Source: Kitasatospora fiedleri
GTDB taxonomy: Bacteria; Actinomycetota; Actinomycetes; Streptomycetales; Streptomycetaceae
DNA length: 64,000 nt
Assembly (NCBI RefSeq): GCF_948472415.1
Contig: NZ_OX419519.1
Coordinates: 4,898,001-4,962,000, forward strand
Direction of reading: 5' to 3'
This document shows, one piece after another, positions 16,115 to 24,170 of the stretch (positions are counted from its first letter, which is position 1; every line of letters starts with the position of its first letter). Below the pieces are notes generated by a model that ran no database searches, had not been told where the DNA came from, and saw only the letters and a list, made by a program, of their open reading frames with translations. The position numbers were made by a program, and so were the translations under genes.

Positions 16115-16380
16115 AATCCCGCAACAGCAAAAGGGACCTAAGGCCCATCGGGCCCGGGCGGTCTGTGCTGAGGGGGGTTCGGCGATTCGAGGGGCTCTCC
16201 CGCGGTGTCCCGCTGCGGTGTGTCCCGATCGCCATGTAGAGGTTCGCAAACCTCGAAGCCGGATACAACCCCCTTCGGCAAGAAATTTTTGATTCTTCGG
16301 TGTCGCCTACCTCACAGGCAGTACTTCTATGGGGTGAAGGGGCTCGAACGTTCGAGAGCAAGGTGACGACCCCCTTCTGG
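16115..16380. other. wblE/lipid-kinase intergenic region
   Basis: Contains an AT-richer stretch (16276-16335), a small hairpin GAGGTT/AACCTC (16239-16254) and a perfect 14-bp palindrome CTCGAACGTTCGAG at 16343-16356. Short open frames here lack coding character. The region is upstream of wblE and downstream of the lipid kinase gene. Confidence 0.5.
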
Positions 16381-17352
16381 TCACACAATCACACGCAGTG
16401 CCCGCCGTACGCCTGTGAAACTGACGCGACTCCTGTCTCCAAGGTGGTCCCCATCGACCTGAAACGGGGCCGGTTCCTCTGAAACCAAGGTGAAGTGCCG
16501 GACGTCGTGATAGGAGACGAGGTGCTTCCCGGAGGGGCCGGCCGGGCGTTCACCGCCCTCCGCCGAGGGCAGCGGACGGAGGATCTGACGGACCGTCCGA
16601 GCGGTCCGGAACGCCGTCATTCGAGTGATGCCGAAGATGTCCAGGTCGGTTTCGAATGAAGCCGAGGGAGACGGGAAGACGGGACGGGAACCCAGAAAGG
16701 TCCACGGTGAAGTGTTCGAGACTATGGCCATCACCATGCCCGGCACCGGGTCCCGGCCGTTGATCTCCAGGGAGATCGGCCCGGAACGCCGGTGTTCACG
16801 CTCGGTGACGTAGTGCCGGAGCGCCTCGACCACGTAGAGCGCGTGCGTGGATCTGCGCCCCGCCCGGCGCTGACGCTCCACCCGGCCGACCACGCCCGCG
16901 TCGAAGCCGAACCCCGCGGTGAAGGTGAACCAGCGGTCCGGCACCCCGTCGGTCAGCGCCTTGCCCAGGCCGATCGCCCGCTCCCGGCGCTCCGCCAGCG
17001 CGTCCAGCAGCGCGCCGGTCGCCTCCACCGGGTCGTTCGGCAGGCCCAGCGCGCGGGCGAACACGTTGGTCGAACCGCCCGGCACCACCGCCAGCCGCGG
17101 CACCCGCTCGCCCGGGCCGTGCGCCAGCAGGCCGTTCACCACCTCGTTGACCGTGCCGTCGCCGCCCAGGGCCACCACCAGGTCCACCGCGCCGTCCTCG
17201 ACCGCCCGCTGCGCCAGGTCCCGGGCGTGGCCGCGGTACTGGGTCTGGGCGACGTCCAGCTTCAGGTCGCTGCGCAGGGCGTGGATCAGCACGTCCCGGG
17301 TCCGGCCACTGGTGGTGGTCGCCTTCGGGTTCACGACCAGGAGAGCGCGCAT
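16381..17352 (-). CDS. diacylglycerol/lipid kinase family protein
   Basis: Encodes 323 residues with the DAGK catalytic domain. The ATP-binding motif LVVALGGDGTVNEVVNGL is at about 58-75 (GGDGT near 63-67), with PGGSTNVFARALG shortly after and a C-terminal beta domain ending in FQVDGDHLGDRS. It likely phosphorylates diacylglycerol or a related lipid at the membrane, but substrate specificity is not readable. ATG at 17352 (MRALLVVNPKATTT) fits the family. The divergent membrane protein gene starts 51 nt away, so promoters overlap in 17353-17403. Confidence 0.9.
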   Translation of the reverse strand: MRALLVVNPKATTTSGRTRDVLIHALRSDLKLDVAQTQYRGHARDLAQRAVEDGAVDLVVALGGDGTVNEVVNGLLAHGPGERVPRLAVVPGGSTNVFARALGLPNDPVEATGALLDALAERRERAIGLGKALTDGVPDRWFTFTAGFGFDAGVVGRVERQRRAGRRSTHALYVVEALRHYVTEREHRRSGPISLEINGRDPVPGMVMAIVSNTSPWTFLGSRPVFPSPSASFETDLDIFGITRMTAFRTARTVRQILRPLPSAEGGERPAGPSGKHLVSYHDVRHFTLVSEEPAPFQVDGDHLGDRSRVSFTGVRRALRVIV

Positions 17353-17403
17353 GGTGATCAGCCTACGACCCGCCCGACCCGGGACGACCGTTACCCTGGC
17401 CCG

Positions 17404-17829
17404 GTGACCGCTGAACCCGCCTCCGCCACCACCCCCGCCGCCCGGCCCGTCCCGCTGATCGTCGGCGCGGTGACCACCGCGCTGGAGGGCGCGGCCATGG
17501 CCGGCTGGGGCGTCTACAACCTGCTGTCCGGCTTCACCGGCGCGGACGCCGACTTCGGCCGCGCCGAGCTGGGCGGCGCCGTCCTGCTGCTGATGGGCCT
17601 GCTGCCGCTGCTGGCCGCCCGCGCGCTGCTGCGCGGGCAGCGCTGGGGCCGCAGCCCCGCGGTGCTCACCAACTCCATCTGCCTGCCGGTCGCGTACTAC
17701 ATGTGGCAGTCCGGCGGCGCGATGGCCGCCGTCGGCGCCGCGGTCGCCCTGCTCGGGCTGGCCGGCATCGTCGCCCTGCTCAACCCCCGGGTCACCGCCG
17801 TGCTCTACGGCACGCCCGGCGAGCGCTAG
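17404..17829 (+). CDS. small four-helix membrane protein of unknown function
   Basis: Encodes 141 residues with four predicted membrane segments (about 17-42, 54-75, 85-102 and 106-126) after an Ala/Pro-rich head. No motif or catalytic residue is recognised. GTG at 17404 begins the coding-biased segment. It is transcribed away from the lipid kinase gene and ends at a strong terminator. Confidence 0.75.
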   Translation: MTAEPASATTPAARPVPLIVGAVTTALEGAAMAGWGVYNLLSGFTGADADFGRAELGGAVLLLMGLLPLLAARALLRGQRWGRSPAVLTNSICLPVAYYMWQSGGAMAAVGAAVALLGLAGIVALLNPRVTAVLYGTPGER

Positions 17830-17877
17830 GCACACGCCCGGCGAGCGCTGGCCGCACGCCCCGGCCCGTCACGACCG

Positions 17878-17911
17878 GCAGGGCCCGTCCCCGGGTGGGG
17901 GCGGGCCCTGC
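17878..17911. terminator. bidirectional terminator
   Basis: A 15-bp stem (17878-17892 with 17897-17911, one G-U pair) with loop GGGT lies between the convergent membrane protein gene and sigma factor gene. Confidence 0.8.
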
Positions 17912-17994
17912 GGCGTCGTACGGGGGCGTGCGGAGGCTCGGGCGGGCGCGCGGGGCCTCCGTCGGGCGCGCGGGCGCGGCGGGGCGCCCGCTGC

Positions 17995-18885
17995 CTACTC
18001 CTCGACCAGCAGCTTCTCGCGCAGCTGCGCCAGGGTGCGGGCCAGCAGCCGGGAGACGTGCATCTGGGAGATGCCGACCTCGGCCGCGATCTGCGACTGG
18101 GTCATGTTCCGGAAGAACCGCAGCACCAGGATCTTCTGCTCCCGGGGCGGGAGTTGGGCCAGCAGCGGCTTCAGCGACTCGCGGTACTCGACGCCCTCCA
18201 GCGCCTCGTCGGTGGCCCCCAGGGTGTCCGCGACGGCCGGCGACTCGTCGTCGCTGTCCGGCACGTCCAGCGAGAGCGTGGAGTACGCGTTGGCGGACTC
18301 CAGGCCCTCCAGCACGTCCTCCTCGGAGATGCCCAGGTGCTCGGCCAGCTCGTGCACCGTCGGCGACCGGCCGTGCCGCTGGGACAGCTCGCTGGTCGCC
18401 GTGGTCAGCGACAGCCGCAGCTCCTGGAGGCGGCGCGGCACCCGCACCGCCCAGCCCTTGTCGCGGAAGTGCCGCTTGATCTCGCCGACGATGGTGGGCG
18501 TCGCGTACGTGGAGAACTCCACCCCGCGCTCGTGGTCGAACCGGTCCACCGACTTGATCAGGCCGATGGTGGCGACCTGGGTCAGGTCGTCCAGCGGCTC
18601 GCCGCGGTTGCGGAAGCGGCGGGCCAGGTGCTCCACCAGCGGGATGTGCATCCGGACCAGCTGGTTGCGGATCTCCACCCGCTCCGCCGACCCCTCCGGC
18701 AGCTCGGACAGCCGGACGAACAGCGCCCGGGCCGCCTCGCGGTCCGGGGCGCCGCTGCGGTGCCCCTGCGCCGGGACGGTCGAGCGGACGGCCTCGGCGG
18801 CCGCCGCCGGACCACCGCCCGCCGCGGGCTCGACCGCGGGCACCGCCTCGGGCCGCTCGGGCTTCGGATCGGTCGGCTGGCTCAT
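17995..18885 (-). CDS. sigH: SigB/SigF/SigH-family stress RNA polymerase sigma factor
   Basis: Encodes 296 residues. Region 2 is PLDDLTQVATIGLIKSVDRF with EFSTYATPTIVGEIKRHFRD, region 3 follows, and the region 4 helix-turn-helix is MTQSQIAAEVGISQMHVSRL. Position next to an RsbW-like gene and near wblE and dasR matches sigH of S. coelicolor, but sigB/F paralogues are similar. ATG at 18885 follows GAAGGA. In-frame GTG codons at 18987 and 18996 would add 34-37 residues and sit only about 30 nt after the anti-sigma stop, so two forms are possible (S. coelicolor SigH is known in several sizes). Confidence 0.88.
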   Translation of the reverse strand: MSQPTDPKPERPEAVPAVEPAAGGGPAAAAEAVRSTVPAQGHRSGAPDREAARALFVRLSELPEGSAERVEIRNQLVRMHIPLVEHLARRFRNRGEPLDDLTQVATIGLIKSVDRFDHERGVEFSTYATPTIVGEIKRHFRDKGWAVRVPRRLQELRLSLTTATSELSQRHGRSPTVHELAEHLGISEEDVLEGLESANAYSTLSLDVPDSDDESPAVADTLGATDEALEGVEYRESLKPLLAQLPPREQKILVLRFFRNMTQSQIAAEVGISQMHVSRLLARTLAQLREKLLVEE

Positions 18886-19024
18886 CCGGTGGGAGTCCTT
18901 CGGGAGGGCTTCTTCGTCAGGGGTGGCGGTGCGGGCGACGCTCGCCTGCGGCGGTACGACGGCAACTGTGCGGTCCAGATCACTCACGGCGATCACCCGT
19001 TCCGTTCCGAGAACACGTCACTAC

Positions 19025-19438
19025 CTACGGCTGGCCCGGCGACCCGCCGCGCTTCTTGTGCAGGCTGATGGAGACCGTGTTGTCCGAGCCGACCGTCGAG
19101 TCGACCTCGCCGGCCAGCGCGGAGAGCACCGTCCAGGCGAAGGTGTCCCGCTCCGGGGCCCGGCCGTCGGTGGTCGGGGCGGACACGGTGACCCGCAGCG
19201 CGTCTCCCACCAGGCGGAACTCGCAGCTCAGGATCGAGCCGGGGACGGCCTGTTGGAGCAGGATGGCGCAGGCCTCGTCCACCGCGATCCGGAGATCCTC
19301 GATCTCGTCCAGGGTGAAGTCCAGCCGTGCCGCGAGGCCGGCCGTCGCCGTCCGCAGCACCGAGAGGTAGGCGCCCGCCGCGGGCAGCCGGACCTCAACG
19401 AAGTCCTTCACTCCGGGCTCGCCGTCGATCTGGGACAC
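19025..19438 (-). CDS. anti-sigma factor, RsbW/SpoIIAB-like kinase (UshX/PrsH type)
   Basis: Encodes 137 residues of a GHKL ATPase fold. The N box is LRIAVDEACAILLQQ. The Bergerat region is degenerate (REDTF-type segment ERDTFAWTVLSALAG), as in this family. It should bind and hold the downstream sigma factor, and be countered by a BldG/RsbV-type antagonist. GTG at 19438 follows AGGAGG at 5 nt. It is cotranscribed ahead of the sigma gene, the arrangement of the S. coelicolor ush-sigH operon. Confidence 0.85.
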   Translation of the reverse strand: MSQIDGEPGVKDFVEVRLPAAGAYLSVLRTATAGLAARLDFTLDEIEDLRIAVDEACAILLQQAVPGSILSCEFRLVGDALRVTVSAPTTDGRAPERDTFAWTVLSALAGEVDSTVGSDNTVSISLHKKRGGSPGQP

Positions 19439-19606
19439 CCTCACCTCCTGGGTGACGCACGGTGCTTGCGGCCGGGGAGCTGCCAACACCACTGGCTCGG
19501 TTCAACTGCCTTGTGCCCCGAGACGTTACCGCGCCCGGGGGTGGTCTGTCGTGATCTCGCCGTACCGTCACGGGAACGGGGGACCACGGTTCGAACGGGC
19601 TCGCGC

Positions 19607-20116
19607 TCAGCGCGGGCCGGAGCCGAGCGCGGCGAGCGCGCCGTCGGTGAGCCGGAAGACCGTCCACTCGTCCATCGGCACCGCGCCGAGCGACTTGTAG
19701 AAACCGATCGAGGGCTCGTTCCAGTCCAGCACCGACCACTCCAGGCGCTGGTAGCCGCGCTCCACGCAGATCCGGGCCAGCTCGGTCAGCAGCGCCTTGC
19801 CGTGGCCGCCGCCACGCTTGTGCGGGCGGACGTACAGGTCTTCCAGGTAGATGCCGTGGGTGCCGCGCCAGGTCGAGAAGTTGCGGAACCAGAGGGCGAA
19901 GCCGACCGGCTCGCCCGCGTCCTCCGGGTCGTCGGACTCGGCGATCAGGCCGAACACCGCCGGGTGCTCGCCGAACAGCGCGTCGTGCAGTTGCTCCTCG
20001 GTGGCCTTCGCCTCGGGCAGCGCCCGCTCGTACTCGGCGAGCTCGCGGATCATGGCGTGGACGAAGGGGATGTCGGCGGGGGTCGCGGTGCGGATCATAC
20101 GGTCGAGCGTACTCAT
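19607..20116 (-). CDS. GNAT N-acetyltransferase (diamine acetyltransferase-like)
   Basis: Encodes 169 residues of a single GNAT domain. The acetyl-CoA loop is KRGGGHGKALLTELARI, preceded by the strand ...GIYLEDLYVRPH. The LEDLYVRPE-like motif with WNEPSIGFYKSLGA resembles spermidine/spermine and thialysine acetyltransferases. ATG at 20116 has GGAGGGAGGGG upstream; an internal ATG at 20098 is less well supported. It is alone between the anti-sigma operon and the GntR/membrane pair. The true substrate amine is unknown. Confidence 0.85.
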   Translation of the reverse strand: MSTLDRMIRTATPADIPFVHAMIRELAEYERALPEAKATEEQLHDALFGEHPAVFGLIAESDDPEDAGEPVGFALWFRNFSTWRGTHGIYLEDLYVRPHKRGGGHGKALLTELARICVERGYQRLEWSVLDWNEPSIGFYKSLGAVPMDEWTVFRLTDGALAALGSGPR

Positions 20117-20192
20117 CTCACCCCTCCCTCCGGAAAGGGCTTTATGCCCTGGACGGCACCGCCGGAAACGGTGCCCGGACGGTGCCGCCGCG

Positions 20193-20250
20193 GCGGAGGG
20201 GCAGGGAGAGGGCCAAGCGGAGGGGCAGGGGAGAGGGACGGGGCGGGGGC
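20193..20250. repeat. G-rich 24-bp direct repeat / G-quadruplex-prone tract
   Basis: GCGGAGGGGCAGGG occurs at 20193 and 20217 (period 24), and the tract continues GGGGAGAGGGACGGGGCGGGGG. At least four G3+ runs with loops of 2-3 nt satisfy the G-quadruplex rule on the plus strand. It lies immediately downstream of the DUF1648-like gene. Confidence 0.7.
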
Positions 20251-21273
20251 TCAGGCGGACTGCCGGGCGCGCAGCGCGTTCAGCAGGGCGGCGCCGCGCT
20301 CGGCGTCGTCGACGCTGACCGCGAAGTCGTGGCCGGTGGCCCGGACCCGGACCACCAGGCACTCGCCGGCCCGCAGCATCACCGTGGTGCCGCGGCCGCT
20401 CAGCCGGTAGCCCCAGCCGCCGACCTGCGCCGCGCCCCGGCGCTCGACCCGGGCCGACTCCAGCTCGGCCAGCGGCCAGCGGCGGGTGGGCAGGCCGAGC
20501 GGGCCCAGCGCCACCTCCAGGCCGGCCGTCGAGACCCGCACCCGCACCGAGGAGCAGGCCCCGACGGTCAGCGCGGTCAGGGCGAGCACCCCGAACACCG
20601 TCCAGCCCGGCCGCGCCGCGAGCAGGCCGGTCCCGGCGCCCAGCAGGACCGCCGCCGCGGCCAGGCCGCAGAGCGCCGCCAGCGCCCGCAGCCACGGGTT
20701 GGCGGTCCGGGAGAGCCACACCAGGCGCTCGCCGTCCGGGAGTTCGAGCACCGGCCCGGCCGGGGCCGGGGGCACCCGCCGGGCGGACAGCCGGTGGCGG
20801 CCCAGCAACCACGCCGCCGCGCCGGTCAGCAGCGCCGCCGCCAGGGTGCCGAGGAACCAGCCGAGCGGCAGCCCGGCCCCGTGCCAGTCGGCGCGGTCGA
20901 GGTTGGCCCGGACCAGGGTGGCCTGCACGCCCGGGAACAGCACGCCGCCCGCCGCCAGGCAGACCAGCAGCCAGAGCCGGGCGAGCGGGTCGCCCCGGTG
21001 CCGGTCCAGCAGGGACAGGCCCAGCAGGCCCAGCGCGCCCAGCACCGCCCAGATCAGCGCCGGGACCAGGCAGGCCGCCCAGAACGGCAGCGAGCCGTCC
21101 GCGGTGCTGCTCCTCCAGTGGGTGGCCATCCGCTCCGGCAGCCGCCCGGCCGCGCCCAGCGGGAGGACGGCGGTCAGCACCGCGGTGCCCGCCGTCCAGA
21201 CCGCCGGCCGGACCGCAGGCCGGACCGCGGGCCACCGCAGGCCGTCCCGGTGTGCGCTCCGCTGCTCGCTCAC
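20251..21273 (-). CDS. DUF1648-like membrane protein
   Basis: Encodes 340 residues. The N-terminal DUF1648 signature includes LPERMATHWRSSTADGS, then several membrane helices, and a C-terminal soluble PH-like part (RRWPLAELESARVERRGAAQ, GYRLSGRGTTVMLR). GTG at 21273 overlaps the GntR stop by 4 nt, so it is coupled to that regulator. Family members often accompany YtrA-type GntR regulators, as here. No enzymatic role is evident. Confidence 0.8.
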   Translation of the reverse strand: MSEQRSAHRDGLRWPAVRPAVRPAVWTAGTAVLTAVLPLGAAGRLPERMATHWRSSTADGSLPFWAACLVPALIWAVLGALGLLGLSLLDRHRGDPLARLWLLVCLAAGGVLFPGVQATLVRANLDRADWHGAGLPLGWFLGTLAAALLTGAAAWLLGRHRLSARRVPPAPAGPVLELPDGERLVWLSRTANPWLRALAALCGLAAAAVLLGAGTGLLAARPGWTVFGVLALTALTVGACSSVRVRVSTAGLEVALGPLGLPTRRWPLAELESARVERRGAAQVGGWGYRLSGRGTTVMLRAGECLVVRVRATGHDFAVSVDDAERGAALLNALRARQSA

Positions 21274-21617
21274 GGTATCCCCCTGATCATCTCGACGAGT
21301 TCGGCCCTGCTGTACCCAGCCCGGGCGGCCTCCGCGACCAGCGCGCGGGCCTGCTCCAGCAGCCCGGAGCGCTGCTCCGCGCCGCTCGCGACGGTCACGC
21401 CCCGGCCCCGGCGGAACTCCAGCAGGCCGTCGTCGCGCAGGTCGCGCAGGGCGCGCAGCACGGTGTTGACGTTCAGGTCGAGCGCCTGCGCGAGGTCGCG
21501 CGCGGAGGGCAGCCGGTCGCCCGGGCGGCACTCGCCCTCGGCCACGGCACGGCGGACGGCGGCGGCGACCTGCTCGTGCAGGGGCCGGGTGTCCTTGGTG
21601 TCCAGTCTCAGCAGCAT
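21270..21617 (-). CDS. YtrA-subfamily GntR transcriptional regulator
   Basis: Encodes 115 residues: a winged helix (PLHEQVAAAVRRAVAEGECR, PSARDLAQALDLNVNTVLRA) followed by a short helical tail of about 45 residues, the compact YtrA layout without an effector domain. ATG at 21617 has no Shine-Dalgarno; a palindromic operator covers the start, so the message is probably leaderless and self-repressed. It is the first gene of a two-gene unit with the membrane protein. Confidence 0.88.
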   Translation of the reverse strand: MLLRLDTKDTRPLHEQVAAAVRRAVAEGECRPGDRLPSARDLAQALDLNVNTVLRALRDLRDDGLLEFRRGRGVTVASGAEQRSGLLEQARALVAEAARAGYSRAELVEMIRGIP

Positions 21618-21640
21618 GGTGCTAATGAAGATAGCACCAT
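21616..21640. promoter_or_regulatory. palindromic operator at the gntR start
   Basis: ATGGTGCTA (21616-21624) and TAGCACCAT (21632-21640) are perfect 9-bp arms separated by 7 bp. The element overlaps the first codon of the YtrA-type regulator and is the expected size for a GntR dimer. Confidence 0.75.
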
Positions 21641-21688
21641 TGGCTCGAATCGGGGCCCGCCGGGCCCTCTCGGTCCCGGAAACGCGAA

Positions 21689-21722
21689 GCACCCGGCCGC
21701 CCCTGGTGGGGCGGCCGGGTGC
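21689..21722 (-). terminator. sodN terminator
   Basis: A perfect 15-bp stem (21689-21703 with 21708-21722) and loop TGGT lie 20 nt past the sodN stop. Confidence 0.85.
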
Positions 21723-21742
21723 CGGCGAGGGCTGACCCGGGG

Positions 21743-22138
21743 TCAGGCCTTCTTGGTCTCCCAGAAGATCGCGTCGATCTCGGCGATCAGGTCCAGCAGG
21801 GCCTGGCCGGTGGCCGGGTCGGTGGACGCCTTGGCGGCCGAGGCGGCCTTGCCGGCACGGTTGAACAGGTCGTGCAGGCCCGGGTAGGCCTCGAAGTGCG
21901 GGGCCTTGAAGTAGTCGGTGTGCAGCACCGAGAGGTGGTGCTTGACCAGCTCGGCGCGCTCCTCCTTGATGACGATGGCGCGAGCCCGGAACTCGGCGTC
22001 CTCGTTGGCCTGGTACTTCTCCTGAGTGGCCTTCACCGACTCGGCCTCGATGCGGGCCTGGGCCGGGTCGTACACGCCGCACGGCAGGTCGCAGTGGGCG
22101 TGGGCGGTGACTCGCGGAGCAAACAGACGAGAGAACAT
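21743..22138 (-). CDS. sodN: nickel-containing superoxide dismutase precursor
   Basis: Encodes 131 residues: a 14-residue propeptide (MFSRLFAPRVTAHA) and a mature 117-residue enzyme starting with the Ni-hook HCDLPCGVYDPAQ. His1, Cys2 and Cys6 of the mature protein are the nickel ligands. It converts superoxide to oxygen and peroxide in the cytoplasm. ATG at 22138 follows AAGGAAGGACC. It is divergent from the maturation protease sodX, with a 104-nt shared promoter region. Confidence 0.97.
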   Translation of the reverse strand: MFSRLFAPRVTAHAHCDLPCGVYDPAQARIEAESVKATQEKYQANEDAEFRARAIVIKEERAELVKHHLSVLHTDYFKAPHFEAYPGLHDLFNRAGKAASAAKASTDPATGQALLDLIAEIDAIFWETKKA

Positions 22139-22242
22139 GGGGGTCCTTCCTTAGATCGTCTTCCCGCGCCCGACATTACCCTCACGGCAGGCCGAAATCG
22201 CGGTCGCCCCGGGGGCCTAGGGCAAAAGAAGGAGTGCGAATC

Positions 22243-22665
22243 GTGCGATATGGGACACCGTTCGGCCTCGTCGACGTCGCCGGCCCGTCGATGCGCCGGC
22301 TGCTCTCCGACGGCGACCGGGTGCTGGTGCGCTACGGCGCGCCGCTGCGGCCCGGGGCGATCGCGCTGTTCCGGCACCCGCTCCAGCACGACCTGCTGGT
22401 GGTCAAGCGGGCGGCGGAGCGCCGTCCGGGCGGGTGGTGGATGCTCTCCGACAACCCGCTGGTGCGCACCGACAGCCGCGAATACGGCGCGGTGCCGGAC
22501 GAGTTGGTGCTCGGCCGGGTGCTGCTGCGGCTGGCCCCGCGGCCGGCCTGGCTGGCGCCGGGGCGGCGGCTGGAGCGGGCGCTGCGTGGGCGGGCGCTGC
22601 GCGGGCGGGTGCCGCGGCTGGCGGAACGGCTGGGCGTCGGCGTCCCGTTCGAGGACCGGCTCTGA
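22243..22665 (+). CDS. sodX: SodX, Ni-SOD maturation protease (S26 signal-peptidase fold)
   Basis: Encodes 140 residues with the Ser-Lys dyad of S26 peptidases: Ser16 in VAGPSMRRLL and Lys55 in HDLLVVKRAAERR. It should remove the SodN propeptide to expose the Ni-binding His. GTG at 22243 was preferred over the GTG at 22234, because AAGGAG lies 9 nt before the former and abuts the latter. No membrane anchor is present, in keeping with a cytosolic SodX. It is convergent with the CGNR gene, whose stop is 7 nt away. Confidence 0.93.
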   Translation: MRYGTPFGLVDVAGPSMRRLLSDGDRVLVRYGAPLRPGAIALFRHPLQHDLLVVKRAAERRPGGWWMLSDNPLVRTDSREYGAVPDELVLGRVLLRLAPRPAWLAPGRRLERALRGRALRGRVPRLAERLGVGVPFEDRL

Positions 22666-22672
22666 CGGCGGC

Positions 22673-23260
22673 TCAGCCCTGGGCGGCCGGCGCGCGCTGG
22701 GCCTCCTGGCGCTTGCGGGCCCGGTAGGCGGCCACGTTGGCCCGGGTGGCGCACCGGTCGGAGCAGTAGCGGCGGGAGCGGTTGGTCGAGGTGTCCAGGT
22801 AGGCGTTGCGGCAGGGCGTGGCCTGGCAGATGCCGAGCCGGTCGACGCCCAGGCCGGTGAGGTGGATGGCCAGGCCCATGCAGGCGACGGCGGCGTAGTT
22901 GGCGGCGGCGGTGGGCGCGTTGTCGGCCAGGTGCAGGTGCCAGTGGGGGCGGCCGGTGTCGTCCAGGTCGTCGTGGCCGGAGACCAGCGGGCTGACGGGG
23001 TACTCCACCATCAGGCTGTTCAGCAGGTCGACCGCCCGGACGTCCTCGCCGTCCGCGGCGGCCTCGAACACCCCGCGCAGCCGGGTGCGCACGGCGCGCA
23101 GCCGGGGCAGGTCGGACTCGTCGGCCAGCGCGGCGGCCCGGGACGGCGCGCCGAACAGGGCCCGGACGGCGTCCACCGAGGTGAGGTCGTCGGTGCCGCG
23201 GCCGGGTTCCTCGCTGTTGACCAGCCGGACGGCGAAGTCGGCGTAGGAGGCGAGCTCCAC
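22673..23260 (-). CDS. CGNR zinc-finger (ABATE domain) regulator
   Basis: Encodes 195 residues. An N-terminal ABATE-like domain is followed by a C-terminal zinc finger with cysteines spaced C-x5-C-x15-C-x3-C (CQATPCRNAYL, YCSDRCATRANVAAYRARKR). The last part fits the CGNR DNA-binding family, with the CGNR tetrad read as CATR here. GTG at 23260 follows AAGGACC. An inverted repeat just upstream (23279-23314) could be its own operator. Targets are unknown. Confidence 0.85.
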   Translation of the reverse strand: MELASYADFAVRLVNSEEPGRGTDDLTSVDAVRALFGAPSRAAALADESDLPRLRAVRTRLRGVFEAAADGEDVRAVDLLNSLMVEYPVSPLVSGHDDLDDTGRPHWHLHLADNAPTAAANYAAVACMGLAIHLTGLGVDRLGICQATPCRNAYLDTSTNRSRRYCSDRCATRANVAAYRARKRQEAQRAPAAQG

Positions 23261-23278
23261 GGGGGTCCTTCCGGTGCA

Positions 23279-23314
23279 GGTGTAACGGGCATGCTGCCTT
23301 CAGGGTATTACACC
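23279..23314. promoter_or_regulatory. inverted repeat upstream of the CGNR gene
   Basis: GGTGTAA (23279-23285) and TTACACC (23308-23314) are perfect 7-bp arms 22 nt apart. They flank the likely promoter of the CGNR regulator. Confidence 0.5.
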
Positions 23315-23322
23315 CCCGGACG

Positions 23323-23364
23323 CGGCGAGGTCCCGCTCCGGAACTACGGAGCGGGACCTCGCCG
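23323..23364 (-). terminator. terminator of the amino acid ABC operon
   Basis: A perfect 18-bp stem (23323-23340 with 23347-23364) with a 6-nt loop lies 18 nt past the ATPase stop codon. Confidence 0.88.
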
Positions 23365-23381
23365 GGTGTGTCCGCCGTGTC

Positions 23382-24170
23382 TCAGAGAACCCTCGACAGG
23401 AAGGCCTTCGTGCGGTCGTGCTGCGGGTTCGTGAGCACGTCGCGGGGGTGGCCGGACTCCACGACCACGCCGCCGTCCATGAAGACCAGAGCGTCACCGA
23501 CCTCGCGGGCGAACGCCATCTCGTGCGTGACCACGATCATGGTCATTCCGTCCTGTGCGAGCTGCCGCATGACGTCCAGCACGTCGCCCACCAACTCCGG
23601 GTCGAGCGCGGAGGTCGGCTCGTCGAAGAGCATGAGCTTGGGTTCCATCGCGAGGGCGCGGGCGATGGCGACGCGCTGCTGCTGGCCGCCCGAGAGCTGC
23701 GCGGGGTAGTTGTCGGCCTTGTCGGCCAGTCCGACCCGGGCCAGCAGTTCGCGGGCCTGCTCCTTCGCCGCCGCCTTCCCCGCGCCCTTGACCTGGACGG
23801 GGGCCTCGATGATGTTCTCCAGCACCGTCATGTGCGGGAAGAGGTTGAAGCGCTGGAAGACCATGCCGATGTCGCGGCGCTGGAGCGCGACCTCGCTGTC
23901 CTTCAGCTCGTAGAGCCGGCCGCCCTTCTCGCGGTACCCGACCAGGTGGCCGTCGACCGACAGCCGGCCGGCGTTGATCTTCTCCAGGTGGTTGATGCAC
24001 CGGAGGAACGTCGACTTGCCGGAGCCGGACGGGCCGACGAGGCAGAACACCTCACCGGTGCGGACCTCCAGGTCGATGCCCTTGAGGACTTCGAGCGCGC
24101 CGTAGGACTTGCGGACCCCTTCGGCCTTGACCAGGACCTGGCCGGAAGCGGGCTTCTGGAAATCGGTCAT
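23382..24170 (-). CDS. polar amino acid ABC transporter ATP-binding protein
   Basis: Encodes 262 residues of a GlnQ-type ATPase. Walker A is GPSGSGKST, the signature LSGGQQQR, Walker B LMLFDEPTSALD and the switch His lies in VVTHEM. Its ATG overlaps the permease stop by 4 nt. It is the third gene of a binding protein-permease-ATPase operon and should energise uptake of a polar amino acid. Confidence 0.95.
   Translation of the reverse strand: MTDFQKPASGQVLVKAEGVRKSYGALEVLKGIDLEVRTGEVFCLVGPSGSGKSTFLRCINHLEKINAGRLSVDGHLVGYREKGGRLYELKDSEVALQRRDIGMVFQRFNLFPHMTVLENIIEAPVQVKGAGKAAAKEQARELLARVGLADKADNYPAQLSGGQQQRVAIARALAMEPKLMLFDEPTSALDPELVGDVLDVMRQLAQDGMTMIVVTHEMAFAREVGDALVFMDGGVVVESGHPRDVLTNPQHDRTKAFLSRVL

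Noticed and set aside
16343..16356. LexA (SOS) box
   Set aside because: The arms TCGAAC/GTTCGA have no 4-bp spacer, which LexA sites need.
16300..16482. Small plus-strand frame opposite the lipid kinase 3' end
   Set aside because: It overlaps the antisense of a recognised gene and shows no coding bias or conserved motif.
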